From contig CM049306.1 in the NCBI GenBank assembly GCA_026874595.1, positions 64,922,019 to 64,986,018 of the forward strand: a stretch of 64,000 bases of DNA, given 5' to 3'. Source of the stretch: Sipunculus nudus. Taxonomy: Eukaryota > Annelida > Sipuncula > Golfingiida > Sipunculidae. Below are positions 11,553 through 23,434 of the stretch, one piece after another (position 1 is the stretch's first letter; each line of letters opens with the position of its first letter). The notes beneath the pieces are model-generated. The model was not told the origin of the DNA and made no database searches. It worked only from the letters and a program-made list of their open reading frames with translations. The position numbers were made by a program, and so were the translations under genes.

Positions 11553-11638
11553 TGCATTTGATTCCAGGTACAATAAGAGGCATGCTCGCCAGTGTAGAGA
11601 TTATAACCTTGTCCAGGATGTGTTGACAGCTTTTTCAT
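11553..11638 (-). CDS. Exon-like minus-strand frame with donor
   Basis: From an ATG at 11638-11636 the minus strand reads MKKLSTHPGQGYNLYTGEHA and eight more residues, ending before a strong donor TGCA|GTAAGT. Phase 2 at the donor matches the candidate acceptor at 11388, implying an intron of about 165 bp. No signal peptide and no known family. One-in-three frame compatibility is weak support. Confidence 0.2.
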
Positions 11639-11684
11639 CACCAGCAGGGCTCACATGTATTCCCGAACAAGTGTTAAATAATAA

Positions 11685-11757
11685 TTAACATGAGAGTTGC
11701 TGTACATCCTCTATTATCGCCCATCGCCGGATCTCAGGTGTCAAACGATCTTCTCTC
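11685..11757 (-). CDS. Exon-like minus-strand terminal frame
   Basis: A good minus-strand acceptor (AGAATATTGCAG) is followed by G and an open frame reading REDRLTPEIRRWAIIEDVQQ plus LSC and a TAA. The composition is protein-like and the other two frames stop early. If it is a true last exon, the downstream minus candidates near 11.1-11.6 kb belong to another transcript or to pseudogene debris. Confidence 0.22.
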
Positions 11758-11859
11758 CTGCAATATTCTAATTTTTCATATTTTACATATAATAGTTCAC
11801 ACACTGAGAAAAATAATTATTTTTTCCTGTACTAATTCAAGTAGACATTACAGTAAGTC

Positions 11860-12203
11860 TGATGTTTTGGCCTGATATTTTGACCTATGTGTCTTTGATG
11901 GCTTTCTCGTTCACAAGACAGGTGTCACCACCTACAATACTTTTGCACAGTGTGTGACTTTTGTGCCTGCTTATTTCTATAGAGGAATTTGATATATTAT
12001 CCTGAAATTGGGCATATTTATACCTATCGAATAGCTTAGTCATATACAAGACTGGTGGTGCCACCTACAATAATTTTTGCACTGTGTGTGTCCCTGGTTA
12101 TTTCTCAGGAGGGGTTTGATATATCAGTTAGTCTGAACTTGGGATATGTGTATATCTCTGATAGCTTTGTTGTTTACAAGACTGGTGATGCCAGCTACAA
12201 TCA
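11860..12203 (+). mobile_element. Family B core fragment
   Basis: Matches the 3' half of the family B cores at 18830-19129 and 57100-57420: CTTTGATGGCTTTCTCGTTC, then GACTGGTGGTGCCACCTACA and a repeated weaker unit. It stops at GCCAGCTACAATCATTTT, where a family A 5' end begins; another B copy is interrupted near the same point by family C (19130). Confidence 0.6.
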
Positions 12204-12600
12204 TTTTAAGCTCAGCTGACTGTAAGTCAACTGAGGTATAGGAATGGCGCCTGTCCGTTGTCCGTCTGGACGTCCTGGAGTCCAGCAGTCTGTTAGCAGG
12301 GCACAAATCATAATGGCTGGATCTAGAAACATCTGAGTGAAGATCCAGGGAGGTCAATAAAAAATCTAATAAGAAACCTGAAATTAGGTCACTGCGACCT
12401 ATATCCTTTGAGCTATGGGGCTTGAAAGTACCCCCCAGAATAGTAAAAAATTTGATAAAACCCCCCCAATATCTTGATAATTAATGCATGGTTTGTTGTG
12501 AATCTTGCCTTGAATATTGACCATGACTAGTTTTGTCAGTTCCTGAAACGTGGTGCCGCCACCTGTATTTAACAAATATTTTTCTATTTATTTACTATAA
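12204..12600 (+). mobile_element. Family A 5' fragment, short-period subtype
   Basis: Diverged 5' end TTTTAAGCTCAGCTGACTGT, then GTCCGTTGTCCGTCTGG and one unit of the 337-bp type (GGGCACAAATCATAATGG, TTTGAGCTATGGGG, CCACCTGTATTT). No 3' end of its own: the match passes into family B sequence between about 12600 and 12640. Confidence 0.5.
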
Positions 12601-13587
12601 AATGACAACAATCATGTCAGTTTCTCAGCTGTGATTACATCTGTCATGCGTCGTGCGTCGTGCGTCATCTGTACATTAACCATAGCTATCTCAAAAACGG
12701 CAGGAGCTAGCATCACCAAATTTTTTTGCAAATAATCAGTCATTCAAAAAACTATATAGGATTTTATTTATTTTTTTTCTAACTGCATTATCTTAGATTT
12801 TATAGGGAAAAAGCTAAAAAAGCTTTAAAAATCTTCTTCTGCGAAATTGTCCAGCCAAATTGTCCAATATTTTACAGAAATGATCCCTGGAACAATCTCT
12901 CTCAAGTTTGTTCGAATGTTTCCAGTTTGGAGATTTTTGGCCGAGTTACAGGAAGTTGAACTTTGTTTACTGTGCAAAAAAGCATATTAAAATTTAAATC
13001 TCAGAAACGACTGGCGCTATCAGCACCAAATTTTATGCCAATGTTGGTCACATAGGTCATATCTGAAATTGAGGTATTGGTGGCGCCACCAGCATCTGCC
13101 TTTTTTGTACGGGGTCATCAGTGCCTGTATCACACTGAGGGCTAGAAAAACTTCTTCTCTGAAACCATATGGCCAAAATGTTTAATATTGCACAGAAATG
13201 ATCCTAGGGTAGAGCTTTCTGAAGTTTGTTCAAATCGTCTCTTTTCAGTGACTTTTGGCTAAGTTATGGGAGGCTGAATTTAGTCATATGCCATAACAGC
13301 CCATTTTAGCACAGTGGCTACAAAGATCTTCTTCTCACAAAACCACTGGGCCAAATTCTTAAATCTCACACAATATTTATCCTCAGATGTTGATAATTCA
13401 AGTTTGTTTAAATGGTTTTGGTTCAGTGCTTTTTGGCTAAGTTACGGGAAGCTGAACTTAGCCAGTTTGCTGTATCTTCCTATATGAGTTAAAAAAAAAA
13501 AAACCTGCAAAAACGTTTTTAGCTCAGCTGACTGAAAGTCATCTGAGCTATAGCGATCACTCTTTGTCCGTCGTCCGTCTGTCTGTC

Positions 13588-13618
<31 letters not shown>

Positions 13619-13950
13619 TAACCAGGCACAAATCGTCACCGCTAGAACTGGAATCTTCTTACTTGACATCCTGGGAGGTCCATGAAAAATCTCCTTGGAA
13701 ACCAGAAATTAGGTTTCTGTTACCCATATCCTTTGAGCTATGGGGCCCCAAAGTACCCCCCCGAGAAGTCCAAAATTTCATACAAAAACTTCAATATCTC
13801 ATTAACTACTTGACTGATGGTCATGATTTTTGGCATACATATTGATCATGAGAGGTTCCATCAGTTCCTGAAGACTGGTGGCACCACCTGTATTTTTCGA
13901 TTTTTTACGAATTTTTTTCTCTATTTTTGAGACCTTTAAAAATGTGAACA

Positions 13951-15640
13951 TCTGTTAACAAGGCACAAATCGTAATGACTGGACTTAGAATCTTCATTCT
14001 CGACACACTGAGAGACCTATGAAAAGTCTCCATGGAAACCAGAAATTAGGTCTCTGTTACCCATATCCTTCCAGCTATGGGGCCCCAAACTACCCCCCAG
14101 AAAAGTAAAAAATTTCAAACAAAAACTTCAATATCTCATTAAATACTTGACTGATGGTCATGATTTTTGTCATACATATTGATCATGAGATGTTCCATCA
14201 CTTCCTGCAGACTGGTGGCACCACCTGTATTGTTCAATTTTTTACGAATTTTTTTCTCTATTTTTGAGACCTTTCAAAATGTAAACATCTGTTAACAAGG
14301 CACAAATCGTAAAGACTGGACCTAGAATCTTCATTCTTGACACACTGAGAGACCTATGAAAAGTCTCTATGGAAACCAGAAATTAGGTCTCTGTTACCTA
14401 TATCCTTCGAGCTATGGAGCCCCAAAGTACCCCCAAGAAAAGTAAAAAATTTCATACAAAAACTTCAATATCTCCTTAACTACTTGACTGATGGTCATGA
14501 TTTGTGGCATAACTATTGATCATGAGATGTGTCATCACTTCCTGCAGACTGGTGGTGCCACCTTTATTGTTCGATTTTTTACGATTTTTTCCTCTATTTT
14601 TGAGACCTTTAAGGATGCTGTCATCTGTTAGCATGGCACAAATCGTAACGACTGGACCTAGAATCTTCATTCTTGACACACTGAGAGGTCCATGAAAAAT
14701 ATTCTTGGAAACCAGAAATTAGGTCTCTGTTAACCATATCCTTCGAGCTATGGGGCCCCAAAGTACCCCCCCCCCAGTAGTCAAAAATTTCATACAAAAA
14801 CTTCAATATCTCAATAACTACATCACTGATGGTCATGATTTTTGGCATACATATTGATTATGAAATGTTCCATCAGTTCCTGCAGACTTGTGGCCCCACC
14901 TGTATTGTTTGATTTTTTACGATTTTTTCCTCCATTTTTGAGACCTTAAAGGATGCTGTCATCTGTTAATGTGGCACAAATCATAACGACTGGACCTAGA
15001 ATCTTCATTCTCGACACACTGAGAGACCTATGAAAAGTCTCCATGGAAACCAAAATAAGGTCTCTGTTACCCATATTCTTCGAGCTATGGAGCCCTAAAG
15101 TACCCCCAAGAATAATGGAAAATTTGATAAAAACAAACTGCAACATCTCAATAACTACAACACTGATGGTCATGATTTTTGTCATACATATTGATCATGA
15201 GATGTTCCATCACTTCCTGCAGACTGGTGGAGCCACCTGTATTTTTCGATTTTTTACAAATTTTTTTCTCTATTTTTGAGACCTTTAAAAATGTGAACAT
15301 GTGTTAACAAGGCACAAATCGTAAAGCCTAGACCTAGAATCTTAATTCTTGATACACTGAGAGGTCCATGAAAAATCTCCTTGGAAACCAGAATTTAGGT
15401 CTCTGTTACCCATATCCTTCGAGCTATGGGGCCCCAAAGTACCCCCCCAGAAAAGTCAAAAATTTCATACAAAAACTTCAATATCTCAATAACTACTTGA
15501 CTGATGATAATGATTTTTGGCATACATATTGATCATTAGATGTTTCATCACTTCCTGCAGACTGGTGGCGCCACCTATGTTATCTATCAAGAGGGTACAA
15601 ATTGCAACAACTGGACCTAGAAACTTCATTCTTGTCATGC
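13951..15640 (+). repeat. 337-bp tandem units inside family A
   Basis: TCTGTTAACAAGGCACAAAT or a close variant recurs at 13951, 14288, 14624, 14962 and 15299, spacings of 336-338. Each unit ends in a form of CTGGTGGCGCCACCTGTATT. Units differ by scattered substitutions. More diverged, partly shortened units continue to about 17440. Confidence 0.85.
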
Positions 15641-15824
15641 AAGGAGGCCCATGAAGAGTGCCTGTGGAAACTTGAAATTAGGTCTCTGTTACCCATATCC
15701 TTCAAGCTATAGGTCTCTGAAGTATCCCTCAGAATAATGGACAATTTGATACAAAAGCTGAAGTATCTGAACAACTAATACGGAGATCATCATGATTCTT
15801 TGCATGGATATTGACCATTAAGTG

Positions 15825-15856
15825 TTTTTAGCTCAGCTGACTGTAAGTCATCTGAA
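15825..15856 (+). repeat. Internal family A 5' end fragment
   Basis: TTTTTAGCTCAGCTGACTGT then AAGTCATCTGAAG: a family A 5' hairpin inside another A element, followed by mid-unit sequence with no GTCC tract. It looks like a recombination junction, not an independent insertion. Confidence 0.6.
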
Positions 15857-16343
15857 GTATCCCTCAGAATAATGGACATTTTGATACAAAAGCTCAAGTA
15901 TCTAAACAACTATTGCAGTGATCACCATGATTCTTTGCATGGGTATTGATCATGGAATGTGTCATCAGTTTCTGCAGTATGGTGGCGCCACCTGTATTTT
16001 TTTTTATTTTTACGAATTTTTTTCTCTATTTTTGAGACCTCATAAGATGCGGTCATCTGTTATCATGGCACAAATCGTAACAACTGGACCTAGAATCTTC
16101 TCTCTTGACATGCTGAGAGGCCCATGAAAAGTTTCCTTAAAAACTTGAAATTAGGTCTCTGTTACCCATAACCTCTGAGCTATGGGGCTCCGAAGTACCC
16201 CCCAGAATAATGGAAAATTTGATACAAAAGCTCAAGTATCTGAACAATTATTATATTGATCACCATGATTCTTTGCATGGATATTGATCATGAAATGTTT
16301 CATCAGTTTCTGCATTCTGGTGGCTCCACCTGTATTTTTTCAA

Positions 16344-16420
16344 TTTTTAGCTCAGCTGACTGAAAGTCATCTGAGCTGTAGGGATCACCTTTTGTCCGTC
16401 GTCCGTCCGCTATCCAGGTG
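16344..16420 (+). repeat. Second internal family A 5' end
   Basis: TTTTTAGCTCAGCTGACTGA, the second hairpin arm and the GTCC/GTCT tract are all present, followed by standard units. Only one 3' end (17542) exists downstream of several 5' ends, so this is a nested or tandemly joined copy. Confidence 0.65.
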
Positions 16421-18239
16421 TCTGTCTGTTAACAGGGCACAAATCGTAACCGCTAGACCGGGAATCTTCTTACTTGAAATCCTGGGAGGTCTATGGAAAT
16501 TCTCCTTTTAAACCTGAAATTAGGTCACTGTGACCTATATTCTTCGAGCTATGGGGTTCTGAAGTACCCCCCAGAATAATGCAAAATTTAATACAAAAGC
16601 TCAAGTATCTGAACAACTAATGCATTAATCACCATGATTCTTTGCATGGATATTGATCATGGAGTGTTTCATCAATTTCTGGAGATTGGTGGCGCCACCT
16701 ATATTTTTTTATTTTTTACGATTTTTTTTCTCTACTTTTGTGATCTTTAAACATTTGGTCATCTGTAAACAGGGCACAAATCATAATGACTGGACCTAGA
16801 ATCTTCTGTCCTCACCTCCAGGGAAGCCCATAAAAGGTCTACATGGAAACCAGAAATAAGGTCCCTGTTACCCATATTCTGTGAGCCATGGGGCTCTGAA
16901 GTACCCCCCAGAATAAAGATTTGGTCATATATTAACAGGGCACAAATCATAATGACTGTACCTAGAATCTTCTGTCCTCACCTTCAGGGAAGCCCATAAA
17001 AGGTCTACATGGAAACCCGAAATAAGGTCCCTGTTACCCATATCCTTCATGCTCTGGGGCTCCGAAGTACTCCCCAGAATAAAGATTTGGTCATCTGTTA
17101 ACAGAGCACAAATTATAATGACTTGACCTAGAATCTCCTTTCTTGATATGCTGGTAGGCCCCTGAAAAGTCTCCTTGTGCACCTGAAATTACATCTCTGT
17201 TACCCATATCCTTCATCCTATGCGGCTTTGAAATACCCCCCAGAATAAACATTTGGATTTGTTAACAGGGCACAAATCATAATAACTGGACCTAGAATTT
17301 TATTTTTTGACATGCTGGGACACCCCTGAAAAGTCATCTTGTAAACCTTGAAAATAGGTGTCTGTTACCCATATCCTTCATGCTACAGAGCTCCATAGTA
17401 CCCAAATGAATATTGGATGATTTTATACAAAAGGTCAAGTTTGGAAAAAGTATTTCATTCAAATTTGACATTCAGATGATAAAATTACTTTTGTCAATGT
17501 CTTCCTGGTCAGCTGAGCGTCATGACCCCTGGGTCACTTGTTTGACTGATGCCACTGAAGCCAGTTTATTAAATATTTTACAAGAATAATCCCTACAATA
17601 ATTCTTATAATAATTGGCTGAATTATGGAGATTGAATTGAGTTATTTTACCATATATGTTAGCTGTGTTATGCTGTTACATCTAGCCTGGCACCAGTTTA
17701 TTAGCATCTATAACATCATGCCACTAGACATTTAGATTTCGGGTTATCTTTGGTTAATATTGACAAGAAAGTTTTTTTATAAGCTTTTTAAAAAATTTAG
17801 ATTTATCATTTAAGTTATTCATCATACCTGGCAATGTTACAATCATGGATAATCAGCTCTCTGTGGCTATATAAAGACAACTGTATGTGGATTATAAATT
17901 ATTGGTATCCCTACTCAACTTAATTCAAGAATTTGCCATCAATGAGATATATCTGTATTTTAATTTTGCCTTCAGTATGCATCAGTAATAATTTTACATA
18001 TATTCCTGATTTCTTTTTTTTTTACAAAAAGTCAGCTGAAAAGCATTTTGTATTGGGAAAATAAATTTCAAATAAATTTTAAGTAGGGACCACTTTTGTG
18101 TACAGATGGCAGCACTTGGTTTACCATTGGCAGATTGCCAGTGCCTTGATGTTGGCCATTAGCCAAGATGATGTCAGCTCCATAAATAGTTTTGGCACAG
18201 TGCCAGTATTGGAAGAAGTGAAGCCAGGTATAGGTCAAG

Positions 18240-18740
18240 AGTTCACTCAGTGCAGTTGCTGCATTCTATTTATAGCTTTGGCAGACTGCTCACTGCTTCA
18301 GATTTGGCACCATAGTTCAGTCTGAATATGTTTATAGCTTTGGCAGACTGCCAACTGTGTCAGATTATGCAAGAGGTCAAGAGTTCATTCAGTGCAGCCA
18401 GGTACAGGTCAAAAGTTCACTCTGTCTAGCCAGGTGCAGGTCAAGAGTTCACTCAGTGCAGATGCTTGAGGCAGCAATTTGTCACAGGTCACTGTGCTTT
18501 TGCTGCATTCTATTTATAGCTATTGCAGACTGATCACTGCTTCAGATTTGGCACCAGAGTTCAGTCTGAATCTATTTATAGCTTTGGCAGACTGCCAACT
18601 GTGTCAGATTATGCAACAGGTCAAGAGTTCACTCAGTGCAGCCAGGTACAGGTCAAAAGTTCACTCAGTCTAGCCAGGTGCAGGTCAAGAGTTCACTCAG
18701 TGCAGTAGCTTGAGGCAGCAATTTGTCACAGTTCACTCGG
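18240..18740 (+). repeat. 244-bp direct repeat in family B core
   Basis: GCTGCATTCTATTTATAGC starts units at about 18257 and 18501. Within each unit, CAGGTCAAGAGTTCACTCAG recurs two or three times. A third, related copy is in the other B element (56400-57000). Open frames crossing the array are repeat translations. Confidence 0.8.
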
Positions 18741-19240
18741 GGGCAACTGCCTTACTCACCTAAGCCTTGTCAGCCCAGTGCATCATAGTCTGGGGAAGTT
18801 TGATGTATTGGACTGATATTTTGACCTGTCTATGCATCTTTGATGGTATTCTCATTTACAAGACAGGTGGTGCCACCTACATTGACTTTTGCAGTGTACG
18901 AGCCTGCTTATTTCTACAGAGGAATTTGATACATCAGCCTAAAATTGGGTATGTTTATACATATTGGGTAGCTTTGTAGTGTACAGTCTGGTGGCGCCAC
19001 CTACAATAATTGTTGCACAGTGTATGTCCCTGCTTATTTCACAGGAGGGGCTTGACATATCAGTCTGACATTGGGCATATGTATATATCTCTTCGTTGTA
19101 TATAAGACTGGTGGTGCCCGCTACAATCATTGTATCCGCCAAAACAGAGATTTGAGGATACTGTGTTTTCAGTCTGACGCCGACGCTGCCGTCATCGCAG
19201 CATAGGTTTCCGGAGAACTCCTCCATAACCACTGGGCAGA

Positions 19241-20817
19241 TTTTTTAGCTCAGCTGACTATAAGTCATCTGAGCTAAAGTCGTGGTCCATTGTCCATCGT
19301 CTGTCCGTCTGTCGTGCCATCCGTCTGTCCGTCCGTAGATGTGGCAGGTTTTGAAACCGTAAGACCTTGAAATCCAAAATTCGGCATAGTGTTAGATGTC
19401 CCCAAGATCACCTACCAAGCCGAAAACTGGGTCTTTGCGACTTCGTTCCTTTGAGAAATTAAGGAAAAACCTCAATTTTTTATTAAAAACCTATTTTCAC
19501 ACTTCAGGACTGCCTAATATCAAAAACACTCATCTGTTTTTCCTCATATTTACTGTAAATATTCCTGTATATAGTTCCTATGTACATACCAGAAATTAGG
19601 TCTGCATTATATAATTGAAAAAAGTTATGGGCTCAAACAAAATGCATTTTGTAAAAAAACAGGAAAGATATTTGATCACTTAACACAAAACATGTTAAAG
19701 CTTAGGATTTTTTTCCCAGTAATATCACCTTAATTAATCAAAATTAAATTCTACACCCAACATTAGATCAAAATCTGTTAAATTTTTTTAAATATTAGCA
19801 AAAATAAAAAAAAATTGGTACCTTAAATTTTGCCCAACTTTGACCATGGCACTTTTTTTTTCTTGTAAGTACAGTTGATTTAATTTTCACAGCCAGTTAA
19901 CATATGGATTTAATCTGATGAATTTTGAAATTTGATAGTATAAGCTTAAAAAATAGTCTAGCTATTGGAGTTATTTAGAGGCCTTGATGTATTTGTATTT
20001 TCTAGCATCATGAGCCCACTTTTGTTTACTACAACTGTGCCTGGTAATCCAAAAATTAGCATAATGTTAGATGTCCCTAAGATCTCCTTCCAAGCCAAAC
20101 ACTGGGTCTCTGTGACTTTTTTTTTGAGAATTTAAGGAAAACCTCAATTTTTTTTTAAAATCATTTTTACACTTCAGGAATGCCTAATATCAAAACCACT
20201 GATCTGAATTTGATCATTGTAAATATGCATATTCTTCCATACATTTTCTATTTAAATTCCAAAAATTAGGTCAGTATTGCGTAATTTGTTGAACTTATTG
20301 GCCCAGACATAATGCAACTTGAAAAAAAATAAGGAAATATATTAACTCACTCAACATAATAATTCTTGAAGCTAGAGACTTTTTTTCAGGGATATAACTT
20401 CATTTAATCTAGATTCCATTGTACACCGAAAATTATATCTGAATTTTGCAATTTTTTCAAGTTATTAGCATAAATATAAAATCAGTACCTTAAATTTGCC
20501 CAACTTTGGCCACAGCACGTTTTTTTTCCAGTATGTACTGTGGATTTTATTTTCACAGCATGTACACACAAGGATTTAATCTGTTAAAATCTTAAATTTA
20601 AATAAAAGCTCAAAAATAAGGCTTATGATTGATTTTTTGTGGAGGCTCTTGTTGTATTCCCTTACATTGTCAAGCAGCCCACTTAGGGGTCACTGTAGGT
20701 CATTCAGTATTGCTCTCTGTGCCCAAGGTGTTGTTATGTAATCCCATCACTCATGCAAGCCCTCTCTCTTTGTTGAGCTTATTCAGGGTGTCTGCAGTTA
20801 ATACCACAGGGAGTCTT

Positions 20818-20875
<58 letters not shown>

Positions 20876-21643
20876 CCCCCCCCCCCCCCCACCACCACAC
20901 CCAATTCTGTTCACAGACCTGTACTATAAACAAGATGAATCTTATAATTTCACATTTTTCAGCAACCAGCAGTAACAACAGAGACTCCTCCCCCACCTAC
21001 CCCTTCAAAACACAGGACTCATAAACAAGATGAATCTTAATGAATGATGAATTAATGTAAATTAATTCTTTTTGTTGAGACTTGTAAAATTTTATTTTTT
21101 TTTAGATAGAAATGTTCAAGAATTGAGTTCTAACATTCAAATGTGATAAAATATTATGATCTAACATAAGTGCTAATTGACTAGATTTAAGAAGATATAA
21201 ATACTTTGTAGCATTTGTATCTCTTAAAGTTGGCCGGGCCTAGGTGTGAATAATACTATTAAACTTAGTTTTAAAATCAGAAATATTGGTCAAACTTTGG
21301 GGGAATAATTTTTAAATCCTATGGCCATATATTTAACTATTGAAAACTTAATTTCTTCACACATTCTTTGTTTATGAAATGTTACTTTCATATAACACTT
21401 ACCGTTGGCCCATTTTTCCCTTGGTGCATCATGAAATGGTTTCAGGCCACAAGTTTATTACACAGTGCATATGTTTTAGCTTATGTCCATTATTCTGTAA
21501 TCTGCAGAGTTTAATTTTAACAGCTCCATTTTCTCTTTGCCTTTGAAATGCTAATATACATAAACCAAAAGAAATAAGAATATTTTGCATTTGCTAATAT
21601 TTTCCAAATTCAGCTGAGCGACGTGACCCATGGGTCCCTTGTT
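19241..21643 (+). mobile_element. Complete family A element, long-period subtype
   Basis: Both ends intact: TTTTTTAGCTCAGCTGACTA with its second arm, and TCAGCTGAGCG, GACCCATGGGTC, CCCTTGTT. The body is a GTCC tract, two units of about 675 bp (TTAGATGTCCCC at 19391 and 20061), a CT/poly-C slot and an AT-rich tail. Its position inside a T run of family C defines both boundaries well. Non-coding. Confidence 0.7.
20816..20890. repeat. CT microsatellite followed by poly-C
   Basis: A CT run to about 20871 followed by a C run at 20874-20890, in the fixed slot of the long-period family A subtype. Confidence 0.9.
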
Positions 21644-22717
21644 TAAAATTCAGAATTATTATTGGTCAAATGTGAACTGCTGCACCCTCATTTTTGGTTG
21701 ACCTCTGACATTTCCTCTCTGCCCAGCGTCCATTTGTGCGTCTGTTTCCACACATAAACCCACATGTCTCGGGAACTGTTTGACCCATAAGGCTAAAGAT
21801 TTTGCACAAATGTAGCACTTGGAAAGCTTTATAACATACACGAAAAATGGTGGTGCCACCTGCAACCATTTTTGCACAGCGTTTGCCATCTGTTCATCTG
21901 CTTAGGGATAAAAACACTTATATCTCTGCATTGGTTGGACTTATCCACCTGAAATTTTGCATGTGTATACATCCTGGAAGCTTTCCTGATTTTATGACAG
22001 GTGGCGCCACCTACATTTAGGTTTAAGCTGCAGACATCCATGCTCATATCTCAGGAACTGTTTGACCGATTGGGCCAAAATTTTGCCTGTGTATAGTTCT
22101 CACATAGCTCTTCATTATTAGCAAAACTGGTGGCACCACCTGCAACCACTTATGCAGAGCGTCTATCTGTTCATCTGCCTTGGGATAAAATCACTCATAT
22201 CCCAGCAGTGGTTTGACTTATCCAACTGAAATTTGGCAGGTTTATACATCCTGGACAGCTTTCTCAATTTATGATAGGTGGCGCCATTGACATTCATGTT
22301 TACTTTGCAGACATTAAAGCTCATATCTCAGGAACAGTTTGACCGATTGGGCCAAAATTTTGCAAGTCTATAGATCTCACATAGCTCTTCATCATAGGCA
22401 AAACTGGTGGCACCACCTGCAACCATTTATGCACAGCATCCATCTGTTTATCTGTTTTGGCGTAAAATCACTCATATCTCAGCAGTGGTATGACATATCC
22501 ACCTGAAATTTTGCAGGTTTATACATCCTGGAAAGCTTTCACCATTTATGACAGGTTGGGCCACCTACGTTCAGGTTTACTCTGCAGACATCCATGCTAA
22601 TATGCAACACACCTCACTCTATTCCCCTTGCCACTTAATCTATGCCTCACTTCACCTGTCCCACTCTTGATTTCTGCGGATACACATAGTTGCTTGTTGA
22701 CTACCCATAATCTAGTT

Positions 22718-22889
22718 TTAAAATGTCCTAGTTTGAAACTTGCAGGTTCGGAACGCCCACTTTGCTGAAATCATAATGATTAAGGTAGATATGCAGGACT
22801 TAAAAGGATCAATATTAAATTTTAAACATAAACCTCCATTCATACTCCCAAACTTTGCACAGATTCGCATTAGGCCTGTAGGCCTTGTT
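22718..22889 (+). mobile_element. Family B 3' end fused behind a C 3' end
   Basis: AAAATGTCCTAGTTTGAAAC to CACAGATTCGC, AGGCCTGTAGGCCT and TTGTT. The same 170-base segment follows a C 3' end in the B/C chimeras at 31608-31779 and 38870-39042. The C-to-B junction is therefore older than these insertions. Confidence 0.6.
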
Positions 22890-23061
22890 AAAAGATTGTT
22901 ACAATAATCCTAATGCTGCTAGTTCAAGGATATTAAGTTCTAAGATTTTTTGGTCACAAGGTCTTTGGTTCAGGTCACAGGACTGTCATTCTGAAAAATT
23001 TCTTTAAAAAAATCCTTATAGACAAATTCAGCTGAGTGTCGAGACCCATGGGTCCCTGGTT
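22890..23061 (+). mobile_element. Family A 3' end fragment
   Basis: No recognised body, but the last 34 bases are the A terminus: TTCAGCTGAG, the hairpin GACCCATGGGTC and CCCTGGTT. Outer family B sequence (TGTGTTGTGTGCACCC) resumes directly after it. Confidence 0.5.
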
Positions 23062-23237
23062 GTGTTGTGTGCACCCATGCCAGAATTACAGCAGTGATGT
23101 TTGTGTAATTGTTTCTTATTCAAAATGTTCAGTACCTGCATTGTTGATATACATGAGAAGTAATGGTCCAGCATTGAAGCATTATACCTGGTGTATTTCC
23201 TAATGCACAGGTTCGCATTAGGCCTCTAATCCTTGTT

Positions 23238-23434
23238 TTCAAATTTTTACACATTTTTTTTTTCTATTCATGAGACCTTCAAATGAAGTTGTCATCTGTC
23301 CAAAAGCCCACTGAAACCCATTTCTAAGGACTCCCCACAAAATTCATGATTTGTTTTCACTCTGGCAGTCATTTTGCTAATTGTTCAACATTCATTGAAT
23401 TCAGCTGAGCGTCATGGCCCATGGGCCACTTGTT
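23238..23434 (+). mobile_element. Family A 3' fragment with altered hairpin
   Basis: Begins with an A-like unit end (TTTTTACACATTTTTTTTTTCTATTCATGAGACC region) and ends in TCAGCTGAGCGTC, the hairpin GGCCCATGGGCC and ACTTGTT at 23401-23434. The hairpin differs from GACCCATGGGTC by a paired A-to-G and T-to-C change that keeps the stem. Confidence 0.55.

Larger units (their letters stand above)
13516..17542 (+). mobile_element. Complete family A element, short-period subtype
   Basis: The 5' end TTTTTAGCTCAGCTGACTGA forms a hairpin with AGTCATCTGAGCT. A GTCC/GTCT microsatellite follows (13566-13620), then an array of about 337-bp units. The 3' end has TCAGCTGAGCG (inverted copy of the 5' arm), the hairpin GACCCCTGGGTC and CACTTGTT. 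It lies inside B: the flanks CTGCAAAAACG and TGACTGATGCCACTG correspond to uninterrupted B near 50090-50125. Non-autonomous, probably moved by a Helentron-type Rep/helicase encoded elsewhere. Confidence 0.65.
19130..22717 (+). mobile_element. Family C element split by a family A element
   Basis: The 5' end TTGTATCCGCCAAAAC pairs with a diverged GATTTGAGGATAC to form a hairpin. The 3' end has CTGCGGATACA (inverted arm), the stem TAGTTGCTTGTTGACTA and CTAGTT at 22712-22717. Inside, units of roughly 280 bp carry GGTGGCGCCACC-type palindromes. A 2.4 kb A element (19241-21643) sits at GGGCAGATTTTTT; the sequence on both sides corresponds to the unsplit C copies near 41120 and 42970. Confidence 0.6.
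12640..23237 (+). mobile_element. Family B element split by insertions
   Basis: B internal sequence starts near 12640 (GTGCGTCATCTGTACATTAA, as after the intact 5' end at 36310) and the B 3' terminus CACAGGTTCGCATTAGGCCT closes it at 23206-23237. Segments 12640-13515, 17543-19129 and 23062-23237 join into the same order as the B copy at 49191-57600. The interruptions are an A element (13516-17542) and a composite insertion (19130-23061). The 5' terminus itself is decayed or missing. No coding capacity. Confidence 0.55.

Noticed and set aside
20629-21024. 131-codon frame with a serine/leucine run
   Set aside because: The run is translation of a CT microsatellite inside family A.
21229-21260. 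GC-rich word near TTGGCCGGGCCTAGGTG as a Pol III or tRNA-like signal
   Set aside because: No A-box/B-box pair or cloverleaf. The same word occurs at 59597 in another family A tail.
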